Shown here: in pieces, positions 22,276 to 29,700 of the stretch
Layout of the letters: every line of letters starts with the position of its first letter
How positions within the stretch are numbered: the first letter of the stretch is position 1
Virus record (IMG/VR): IMGVR_UViG_3300008110_000712
Span: 1 to 31,103 of that record
DNA length: 31,103 nucleotides
Source of the DNA: a virus
Reading direction: 5' to 3' (one strand)
Made by a program: the position numbers and the translations under genes
Notes under the pieces: model-generated
The model's database searches: none
The model's input: only the letters and a program-made list of their open reading frames with translations
What the model was told of the DNA's origin: nothing

Positions 22276-22526
22276 TGGAAGAATTGAAACCGGATGTAGC
22301 ACAATCTAAATACCATCCATTATCATTGGAAGAGTTTCAGGAGTTAGATAGAACTGTATCATCGTTAGGTGCATATTTGCCAGAAAATCTAGCACCATAT
22401 ATTTGGAATACATTCAATCATCTAAGAAATGAAAACGAACCTCGTCCTTGTACGTGTGGTAGTGCAGGAGCACATTGGAAGAGAGCAGTTGATTATCTAA
22501 CGGATTGGATAAAACAAAAGAAATAA
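22275..22526 (+). CDS. Small protein with CxC motif, 83 residues
   Basis: The first half is helical (LSLEEFQELDRTVSSLGAYLPENLAPYIWNTFNHL). The second has RPCTCGSAGAHWKRAVDYLTDWIK, a Cys-x-Cys-Gly-Ser-x-Gly-x-x-Trp motif found in small proteins of many Bacteroidetes phages, of unknown function in my memory. It overlaps both neighbours by a base, so it is part of the same coupled operon. Confidence 0.65.
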   Translation: MEELKPDVAQSKYHPLSLEEFQELDRTVSSLGAYLPENLAPYIWNTFNHLRNENEPRPCTCGSAGAHWKRAVDYLTDWIKQKK

Positions 22527-23086
22527 TGATAAGTGGAAGCATGTTAGTAGCCGAATGTAATAAGAGATTAGAAACTCTATGTAAAGACTCACATAATTGG
22601 TTACTCAATATGGCTTTAGCTGTAACTAGAGATAGAGATGCTGCAGATGATTTAGTGCAGGAACTCTATCTCTATCTCGCAGAAAAGTGTAATCCTGCAA
22701 TCTTTTGGGGTAATAGTTACAACATTATGTATTGCCAACAATATTTGAAAACCCGTTGGATAAATAAATGTAAAAGAAACTCAAAGATTTTATTCAAAGA
22801 AGAAGTATATTCTGATGAAATTGACATACCTTATGATGAAGAAAGAGATATTGGTATTCAGCAAGCATTTGATGATGTGATGCATGAACTTAAACATTTA
22901 GAAACAACTAAGATGTGGCCAGCATCTCGTATCTTTCAGTTGTATTGGATGAGTGATAGAACTTTGGACTCAGTAGCAAAAGATATAAAGATAAGTAAAT
23001 CAACAACGTTCTTAGCAGTTAAGAAAATAAGACAGCACTTAAAAGAAGTTATAAATAATCCATACATAGATGAGAGTAATAAATAA
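22526..23086 (+). CDS. Sigma-70-like transcription factor
   Basis: The protein has 186 residues from the ATG that overlaps the preceding stop. A TTG 21 bases upstream is less likely. Residues about 25-70 (WLLNMALAVTRDRDAADDLVQELYLYLAE) fit sigma region 2, with the DA.DLVQE. pattern of ECF-type sigma factors. Residues about 135-178 (IFQLYWMSDRTLDSVAKDIKISKSTTFLAVKKIRQHLKEV) fit region 4 with its helix-turn-helix. It would redirect host RNA polymerase, probably to late genes. The candidate target is the AGTTGTTATWTA motif before structural genes. Region 2 is somewhat divergent, so a non-sigma terminase-linked DNA-binding protein with a similar fold is the alternative. Confidence 0.7.
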   Translation: MISGSMLVAECNKRLETLCKDSHNWLLNMALAVTRDRDAADDLVQELYLYLAEKCNPAIFWGNSYNIMYCQQYLKTRWINKCKRNSKILFKEEVYSDEIDIPYDEERDIGIQQAFDDVMHELKHLETTKMWPASRIFQLYWMSDRTLDSVAKDIKISKSTTFLAVKKIRQHLKEVINNPYIDESNK

Positions 23087-23091
23087 GTTAT

Positions 23092-23541
23092 ATGTTTAAT
23101 AAAGGAAAGTGGAACGGACCTGAAGATAGAATATGTAGATATTGTGGAGACCCATTCCATGCTATTAGACCTGCATGGAGATGTAAAGCATGTCAAAGTA
23201 AATTACAAAAAGAATGTAATGAAAGGAGTAGGAGAGCAAGGAAAGAACAATACCCATTCGATACCTCAAATGGTGAAGCTAAAAGCAGATTTCGTAGAAT
23301 ATATAGAGAACTAAATAAGTGTGAGACTAGAGAAGAACTAACTGCACACTATGATAAGATGTTCAAAGAAATTGAAGAGTTAGGAATACTACAATGGATA
23401 ATGGATAGAAGAGATGCGGAAACGGCTGAAGCAAAGAAAAGCAAATCAGTTAAAAGAATCAGAAATCAATATCCCGATACGAGAGGAATGACATGGGAAG
23501 AATATCAGAAGGGGCTGGGGGATGAAGAAGTCGATAGTTAA
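23092..23541 (+). CDS. Zinc-finger protein
   Basis: This 149-residue basic protein has Cys15-x2-Cys18 and Cys31-x2-Cys34 (ICRYCGDP, WRCKACQ), a four-Cys zinc ribbon near the N-terminus. A Lys/Arg-rich helical region follows (NERSRRARKEQYPFD, about 43-57), and then an acidic helical tail. No nuclease residues are visible. It probably binds DNA or RNA and may be an accessory to the sigma-like factor encoded 5 bases upstream. This is inferred from neighbourhood. Confidence 0.65.
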   Translation: MFNKGKWNGPEDRICRYCGDPFHAIRPAWRCKACQSKLQKECNERSRRARKEQYPFDTSNGEAKSRFRRIYRELNKCETREELTAHYDKMFKEIEELGILQWIMDRRDAETAEAKKSKSVKRIRNQYPDTRGMTWEEYQKGLGDEEVDS

Positions 23542-23546
23542 AAATT

Positions 23547-23849
23547 TTGATAGTGATAAGACAAGAAACATACCAAAGGATTGCGGACACATTCGGTACG
23601 GGATTAGGTGTAGCAGAGTGGGAAGGCGAGTTCTATCCACGCTATTCTAATCTAAGAAAGATACCAGATGAATTTAAAGTAGTGATTTTGACAAACCTTA
23701 TAATAAGAGAAGAGATATATCAGCCAGTAATAAGAGAAGTATATAGACTAGAAACAAAGTATAAGAACAAAAGAATAAAGCAAAGCACAATATATGAGAA
23801 AGCTATTAACAACATTGTGGAAAGGGATAATCTCATTCTTCACTACTGA
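23547..23849 (+). CDS. Hypothetical protein, 100 residues, non-ATG start
   Basis: The frame opens with TTG at 23547 or GTG at 23553. No ATG precedes the well-formed sequence RIADTFGTGLGVAEWEGEFYPRYSNLRKIP. A stretch of about 60 residues with charged helices follows (YQPVIREVYRLETKYKNKRIKQ). It ends with TGA, one of few TGA stops in the window. No family is recognised. The 3' end overlaps a small membrane-protein gene by 56 bases in another frame. Confidence 0.5.
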   Translation: MIVIRQETYQRIADTFGTGLGVAEWEGEFYPRYSNLRKIPDEFKVVILTNLIIREEIYQPVIREVYRLETKYKNKRIKQSTIYEKAINNIVERDNLILHY

Positions 23850-23946
23850 TACAATGATAATCCTTATAGCATACCTGTTCCTACTATGGATACTATCATT
23901 TGGATTTGATATGCTATTGACAATATGGAAGGCACTGATTGGATAG
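23794..23946 (+). CDS. 50-residue membrane protein
   Basis: ATG at 23794 opens a frame of 50 codons ending TAG at 23944-23946. Residues about 21-38 (MIILIAYLFLLWILSFGF) form a clear membrane helix, and a second hydrophobic stretch (about 40-49) follows. It overlaps the end of the preceding gene by 56 bases. A holin-like or superinfection-exclusion protein would be typical of such size and place, but no lysin gene lies nearby in this window, so function is open. Confidence 0.5.
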   Translation: MRKLLTTLWKGIISFFTTDTMIILIAYLFLLWILSFGFDMLLTIWKALIG

Positions 23947-24020
23947 TGTATATATGTATATATGTGTATATCAACTACAAAAGAATTCGACTATGTTATA
24001 TTTAAATAATAGGAATTAAT

Positions 24021-24314
24021 ATGGGATTTACAAAAGGACATAAATTAGCAACGGGCAGACCCAAAGGCGCAATCAATCGTTCTACGGAGATGATGAAGCT
24101 GACAATTGCAAGAGCAGTAGATAATACACTCAATACATTATCAGCTGATTTAGAAAAGATTAGGAAGGAAGACCCGGAACGTGCAATAGAACTGGCACTT
24201 AAACTAATGGAGTTCACAATACCTAAATTGAGTAGGACAGAATTGAGAGGAGAGATAGAGCAAAGGATTCATACTATATCAGTAAACATAAATAAGAGTG
24301 GAAGTAACGATTAA
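24021..24314 (+). CDS. terS: Probable small terminase subunit
   Basis: The 97-residue protein starts MGFTKGHKLATGRPKGAINRST, a Gly/Arg/Lys-rich N-terminus I associate with small terminase-type proteins of Bacteroidetes phages. A helical middle (IARAVDNTLNTLSADLEKIRKEDPERAIELALKLMEFTIP) is suited to ring oligomerisation. It lies directly before the large terminase and overlaps it by 17 bases. It is shorter than usual and lacks an obvious helix-turn-helix, so it might instead be a regulatory DNA-binding protein. A low-complexity TATATGTATA stretch (23951-23975) precedes it. Confidence 0.65.
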   Translation: MGFTKGHKLATGRPKGAINRSTEMMKLTIARAVDNTLNTLSADLEKIRKEDPERAIELALKLMEFTIPKLSRTELRGEIEQRIHTISVNINKSGSND

Positions 24315-25452
24315 CACCACAGTCACATTTGAGAATCTATTAGAATCTAAAGCAAGAGTTAGTCAGCATATTGGTGGAACTCGTAGTGGTAAGACTTATG
24401 CAATACTCCAATTTCTCATTGTAATGGGGCTAGAATCGGCGCAAACTATAACAGTGGTGCGTAGAACCATTCCATCGCTTAAACGTACTATAATCAAAGA
24501 TTTCACCGATATACTGAAAAGCTTAGGAGTGTGGGATGATATGGATTGGAACACAACTGACAGAACATATAAGTTAGGTGAAAGTATAGTTCAGTTTATT
24601 AATAGTGATGACCCGGAGAAGTTAAGAGGATTAAAGAGTGATATACTCTACATAGATGAAGCATCGGAATTAGATGAGGAAAGTTATTTTCAGTTAAGTA
24701 TTCGTACAACAGGTAGAATCATACTATCATACAATCCAACGGTATCACCTTATCATTGGTTAAGAACTATGCAAGATTGCGATAGATACATAACTACATA
24801 TAAGGATAACATATACTTGCCTATCGAAATGGTTAGAGCAATTGAAGAGTTACAATATAAGAATCCAAAGCAATGGACAATATATGGTAAAGGTGAGTTT
24901 GCTGCAAACGATAAAGCAATATACCAATTCGAAGTAGTAGAAGATTACGAAGGGGAGTTTGTGGCATTCGGATTAGACTGGGGATATTCGCAAGACCCTA
25001 CTGCTGTTGTAGCAATCTATAAGAATGGAGATAACCTTTACTTAGAAGAGATACTATATGAGAAAGGATTAGTTCTAAAGGATATTGCGGATAAGCTAAA
25101 TAAATTAGACATAACTAAATCGGAAGAGATATGGTGTGATAGTAGTGAGCCGAGAAGTATAGAAGAACTATACCGAATGGGATTCAATGCAAAGGCAGTT
25201 AAGAAAGGACCGGATAGTATTAAGTTTGGTATATCAGTAATGCAGAATCATAAGCTGCATGTACATAAGAAATCACAAAACCTCATCAACGAAATGTACG
25301 CCTATCAATACGCAACTGATAAGCATGGTTATATTACAGACACACCCGAAGGTGGATTAGACCACTTATTGGATGCTGCTCGTTATGTAGCAATGATGAA
25401 GTTAACACAAAAAGCAACAAACAAAGGAAAGTATGTCATCACAATTAGATAG
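24298..25452 (+). CDS. terL: Large terminase subunit
   Basis: The 384-residue packaging motor ATPase and nuclease starts with GTG at 24298, inside the end of the small subunit gene. The Walker A motif GGTRSGKT is at residues 26-33 and Walker B (ILYIDE) has Asp120 and Glu121. The RNase H-like nuclease half has Asp227 in FGLDWGYSQDP, Asp281 in WCDSSEP and Asp355/Asp359 in GLDHLLDAARY, giving the acidic cluster for two metals. The size and motifs fit the PBSX-type Terminase_3/3C family. It translocates DNA into the capsid through the portal encoded at 2897 and cuts the concatemer. PBSX-type terminases occur with both cos and pac phages, so the packaging mode is not decided here. Confidence 0.9.
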   Translation: MEVTINTTVTFENLLESKARVSQHIGGTRSGKTYAILQFLIVMGLESAQTITVVRRTIPSLKRTIIKDFTDILKSLGVWDDMDWNTTDRTYKLGESIVQFINSDDPEKLRGLKSDILYIDEASELDEESYFQLSIRTTGRIILSYNPTVSPYHWLRTMQDCDRYITTYKDNIYLPIEMVRAIEELQYKNPKQWTIYGKGEFAANDKAIYQFEVVEDYEGEFVAFGLDWGYSQDPTAVVAIYKNGDNLYLEEILYEKGLVLKDIADKLNKLDITKSEEIWCDSSEPRSIEELYRMGFNAKAVKKGPDSIKFGISVMQNHKLHVHKKSQNLINEMYAYQYATDKHGYITDTPEGGLDHLLDAARYVAMMKLTQKATNKGKYVITIR

Positions 25453-25627
25453 TACACAAACGTGGAGTGCAGAAGAGATAAGAGATTTAATACTCTTTGC
25501 TCAATCACTAAGAGAAGAGAACGAAGATTTAAAAGCAAAGCTGATAGCAATGGATGCCTATGTAAAGAATGGTGATGCTAAAGTAAAACAATTAATGTTA
25601 ATATTAAAACAAAACAATATATGGTAA
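25433..25627 (+). CDS. Small coiled-coil protein, 64 residues
   Basis: The ATG lies 20 bases before the terminase stop. The sequence is nearly all helical with heptads (WSAEEIRDLILFAQSLREENEDLKAKLIAMDAYV), predicting a coiled coil. It overlaps the next start by 7 bases. No family is recognised. It may be a packaging accessory or part of the tail-assembly gene pair that follows. Confidence 0.65.
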   Translation: MSSQLDSTQTWSAEEIRDLILFAQSLREENEDLKAKLIAMDAYVKNGDAKVKQLMLILKQNNIW

Positions 25628-26298
25628 GCGAATTAGAAATTAAAATACCCACATCTTATGCGGATATTACTTTAAAGAAGTGGATACAATTGCAGAAGGA
25701 ATTGAAATCATATGAAGATGATGAGGAAGCAACTGTTGCTTTACTTCTTATGCACCTATGCAATCTACCCGCTGAGTACCTGAGAGGTTTAGCAGTAGAT
25801 GATTACAATATGATTAAGAATGAGTTAGGTGCATTCTTAGGACAAACTGAATTAGAATTACAACAATTCATTTGGATAGATGGAGTAGAGTATGGATTTG
25901 AACCTAATTTATCAGAGATGAGTTATGGCGCATATTCGGACATTACTAAGTTTACTGATATACAAATAGATGATAATTGGGCAAAGATAATGTCTATACT
26001 ATATAGACCAGTAGATAAGAAAGTACTTAACAAATATTATAGTATAAAGCCATATAGTGGCAAAGTAGATTCTACTAAGTTTTTAGATTTAGGAATGCAT
26101 ATACACTTCGGGGCCCTTTTTTTTTTATTCAATTTATTAACGGACTTGCTGAAAGATACCCTGAAATCTACGATGGAGATGGAGCTTCCTCACAACATCA
26201 AGCCAATTTTGCAAAGAAGTGGGGCTCATATGCTACAATTGTTGAGCTCGCCGATGGGGACATTACCAAATTCGATAGGATTGTTGAAGAGCCGTTAG
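25621..26298 (+). CDS. Tail assembly chaperone-like protein (0-frame product)
   Basis: The 225-residue frame starts SELEIKIPTSYADITLKKWIQLQKELKSYEDDEE, which resembles a Bacteroidetes phage family I associate with tail-assembly chaperones (functional counterparts of lambda gpG). The first 168 residues look like a folded domain. From Leu169 on, after a T10 run at 26117-26126, the 0-frame sequence becomes hydrophobic and then compositionally odd (FNLLTDLLKDTLKS, then Pro/Leu/Ser-rich to the stop). The -1 frame reads a normal globular sequence instead. Both products may be made, as with gpG and gpGT. The tape measure gene is not adjacent, which is unusual for this class. Confidence 0.65.
   Translation: MVSELEIKIPTSYADITLKKWIQLQKELKSYEDDEEATVALLLMHLCNLPAEYLRGLAVDDYNMIKNELGAFLGQTELELQQFIWIDGVEYGFEPNLSEMSYGAYSDITKFTDIQIDDNWAKIMSILYRPVDKKVLNKYYSIKPYSGKVDSTKFLDLGMHIHFGALFFLFNLLTDLLKDTLKSTMEMELPHNIKPILQRSGAHMLQLLSSPMGTLPNSIGLLKSR
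26117..26127 (+). other. Slippery T10A site for -1 frameshift
   Basis: After GGGGCCC come ten T residues (26117-26126) and A. In frame the bases read CTT TTT TTT TTA, containing the canonical heptamer T TTT TTA (26121-26127). A -1 slip continues at ATT (26127) into 88 open codons. A T10 tract is also long enough for RNA polymerase slippage. Confidence 0.65.
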
Positions 26299-26393
26299 AG
26301 AAGTGTTTATTGTATTTAGCTTATAGAGCTGATAAATCTTTAATAGAAACTTTGATGCATAGAGAGAGTATTGCAAAAATGAATAGCCGTTAA
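26127..26393 (+). CDS. -1 frame extension giving the long chaperone-like product
   Basis: In the -1 frame 88 codons run from ATT at 26127 to TAA at 26391. They encode a normal mixed-charge domain: GLAERYPEIYDGDG, then FAKKWGSYATIVELADGDI, then EKCLLYLAYRADKSLIE. The KWG..ATI..LADGDI pattern is one I recall from small proteins after such genes in Bacteroidetes phages. It has no start codon of its own, so it can only be made as a fusion, total 257 residues. A one-T sequencing shortfall (T11 in reality) would fuse the frames without any programmed event, and this is the main alternative. Confidence 0.6.
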   Translation: MQFINGLAERYPEIYDGDGASSQHQANFAKKWGSYATIVELADGDITKFDRIVEEPLEKCLLYLAYRADKSLIETLMHRESIAKMNSR

Positions 26394-26409
26394 CAATTTC
26401 TTCCTTAGT

Positions 26410-26421
26410 AGTTGTTATTTA
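26410..26421 (+). promoter_or_regulatory. Candidate late-promoter motif AGTTGTTATTTA
   Basis: This copy is identical over 12 bases to the motif at 2496. It lies in the gap between the frameshifted gene and the gene at 26440, 30 bases before that ATG. It would drive the small Cys protein and the large fibre gene. Confidence 0.4.
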
Positions 26422-26439
26422 AATTAAACAATAGCATTA

Positions 26440-26724
26440 ATGGGTAAATGGTCAAATAGTAGAAATGGTAATCTGCGTTATTCTGTCAATAGAGAGAATC
26501 AAAGCGGTATATACATAGGACCTACGTTAGGTCTAAGTTCGCCTAAGAACAGTAGAAGAGCATGTTTGTGTTTGGATTCGGACACATATGATGTAAAGTG
26601 TTGTAAAGGACATTTGATGCAGCAGGGTATTGGTGTAATCCAATCACCTGTAAGAACATTCGGTGGTGCATTTGACGATGGATACTCTGATGGATTCAAC
26701 GTTGGTTCACCATTAAACCAATAA
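26440..26724 (+). CDS. Small Cys-containing phage protein, 94 residues
   Basis: The protein holds RRACLCLDSDTYDVKCCKGHLMQQGIG (about 39-65), a Cys-x-Cys and Cys-Cys motif seen in small proteins of many Bacteroidetes phages. I recall no function for it. The C-terminus has a Gly/Phe/Asp-rich turn region (GGAFDDGYSDGFNVGSP). It is the first gene after a candidate late promoter and directly precedes the long fibre gene, so it is likely a minor virion or fibre-linked protein. Possibly the cysteines bind a metal. Confidence 0.65.
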   Translation: MGKWSNSRNGNLRYSVNRENQSGIYIGPTLGLSSPKNSRRACLCLDSDTYDVKCCKGHLMQQGIGVIQSPVRTFGGAFDDGYSDGFNVGSPLNQ

Positions 26725-26740
26725 AATAAGATTTTAGAAT

Positions 26741-29700
26741 ATGCCATTAAATAAACAACAATTACTTCAGGAGAATAATACGAACTTTCCTAATAATAAT
26801 GACCAGTTAATTACTCCTCAATTATTAAGAGAGTTCAATGCCGATATGATTGATTCCATGCAGTTAACACAAAGCATGGATGCTTACGCTGTATTAAGCG
26901 GTAGCAATTCTTTCATAGGTAATCAAAATATAGCAGGTAATTTAAACGTAACAGGTACTTTAACTGCCACTACAATACATACAATAACTGAATCAGCTTC
27001 AGTTATATTCTCATCAGGCAGTAACCAATTAGGAGATGAGTTAACTGACACACAAATACTTTCGGGTAGTGTTAAAGTAGTTGGTAGCCTTACTATTAAC
27101 GGATTTCCTATCTTTACAGGTAGTGTGAATGTTGATACAGGAAGCCTTGTAACAACCGCATCATTCAACGCATATACGCAGAGTAATAACCAAAGGGTTA
27201 CTTCATTAGAAGCAAATACAGCAAGTGTAAATACTTCTATAAGTAATTTAAACTCATTTACTGCATCTCAAAGTGCACTCAATGGAACATTTGCAACGAC
27301 TGGTAGTAATACATTTACAGGCAATCAAACAATAGATAAAACAAAAGCATTATATACAAATGCTTTATATTGGACTAGTAGTGAGGTTGGATATACTAAT
27401 TTAGAAATCATAAACCAAGGTGGAGGTAATTTAGATTTTGCTTCTCTTAATGGTGGTAGAATGAGAATTGTTAATACTCCATTAATTTTGACTGGAAGTG
27501 CATTAACATCATCTAATGATATTAGTACATCAGCTAATATATACGCAGCTAACTTAACAGGTAGTGCAATCAATACAGGCAGTTTAGTAACAACGGCTTC
27601 GTTTAACGCATATACTCAATCAAACGATACAATAGTTAGTTCATTGGTAATAACTACCAATGCTCAACAAATATTAATAGGTAATTTAAACGTAGCAACT
27701 GCTAGTTTATTTACATCGGCAAGTAACGCATTAGTAACTGCATCTTTAAGTGGACAAACATTAACATTTAGAAAAGGTGATAATAGCACATTTGCTGTTA
27801 CTATACCTGATGTAAGTGGTAGTGATATATCTGCATTGAATGCTTTTACCGCATCACAATTACAAATCAATAGTGGATATAATACATTCACACAATCAAT
27901 ACAAGCTGAAGTAGATAGCTTACAAGCAGCAACTTCATCTTACGCAATTAGTGCAAGTGTAGCAGCAGTAGATGCGGCACAACAAGCACAAATAAATTCG
28001 TTGATAAACGCTACATCCTCTTACGCAAATTCTGCATCATTTGCAGCATCACAATTAGCACAAGATGGTAGAATAGATGGGTTATCAGCACAAACATCTT
28101 CATATGTAACTGAAAGTGAAACTGCATCTTTCGCAAGAACAAATGTAGATAACAACTTTACAGCAAACCAAACGTTTACAAACATAACGGCAGTATCTGC
28201 ATCATTTACATATGTTCAAACCACATATGAAACGAGTTCAGTAATATATTCATCTGGCTCTAATCAATTTGGTGATGAACTAAGTGATGTTCAAACTTTA
28301 AGTGGAAGTGTGAAGGTGCAAGGTTCATTGACTGTTAATGGTACGCCTGTATTAACCTCATCGGTTGATATTAGTGGATTAGTAACAACTGCTTCATTCA
28401 ACGCATATACACAATCAAATGACCAAAGAGTAAGTTCTTTGGAAACGAATAGTGCAAGTGTAAATATATCGATTACAAATGTAAACTCTGCAACAGCAAG
28501 TTTGTTCACATCTGTAAACAATTTAAATACATTCACACAAAGTGCACAAACATCTATAAACGCTTTAAATGCAGCAACATCATCTTATGTAAGTTCAGCA
28601 ATAACTGCAAGTTCATTAGTAACTGCTTCATTTGATAATGGAACTCGTAACTTAACATTCACAAAAGGAGATGCATCTACATTTAGTGTAAACATCCCTG
28701 ATGTTAGTGGTAGTACGGGTAACTTCGCTACAACTGGTAGTAACACATTTAGAGGAACACAAACTATTGAAACCGGAGACCTATTAATGGGTAATGGATT
28801 TCGTATCAACGCACCATCAGGCAACATTACAAACTTATCTGCAGAAACCACAATTCAATTTATAACAGAAGGAACGGCAGGACCTGGTGGAACTAATGAT
28901 ATTAAATTTTACAATAGAGTAACAGGTAGTTCAATTTCATTCATAAACGAACAAGCCGGCGCTGGTAATGAAATATACTTTGAAGGAGGTAAATTAGATT
29001 TTAATATAGCACCTCGTTCAGGTTCGACTGGTATAGTAACATTTAGAAATAATGTAGCATCAATAGATGCATCATCAACACCAATAACTGCATCAGCATT
29101 TAAAGCAGGAGTAGGTGGTATTGATTCAACAGGTGCTTTAACAGCATCTTTACAACAAGGATACGCTTGGGTAGGTAATAGTAGTGGTGTTTCTACATTA
29201 GTAGCAACCTCTTCTTTTGGAACAACAATCAATACAGGCTCATTCGCTACAACTGGCAGCAACACATTCATCGGTACACAAACGATTAGTGGAAGTGTAT
29301 TACCATTAGTAGATGGACAAGGTGATTTAGGAACTGATTCTTTAAAATGGAATTCGGTAGTTGTAAACGGACAAGTTAAAGGTAGTTCAGTAAACGGAAG
29401 TGGTAGAAATAATTTAGGAACAGTTCTAATTGGTGATGAAACATTCCCATTAAGTTTCCTAAGTGCAAGAGAAATAGTTGGTGATGGTAGTGGAGCAGAT
29501 ACACATATGTACTATGGTACAGGCTCAGCAACCGATGCATTAAGAGAATTTGTTTACGCACCATCAGGTAGTAACGCAAACTTTACTGAAGTATCCCAAT
29601 CATTTGATAGTAGAATAAATGGTATAGTTACCGGAACAGGCTTTGCTACAACAGGCTCTAATACATTTACTGGCAATCAAACTATATCAACTGCCGGTAA

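Noticed and set aside
23522-23650. Overlapping frame MKKSIVKNF of about 42 codons
   Set aside because: It is basic and low in structure, and the overlapping frame from 23547 is more protein-like.
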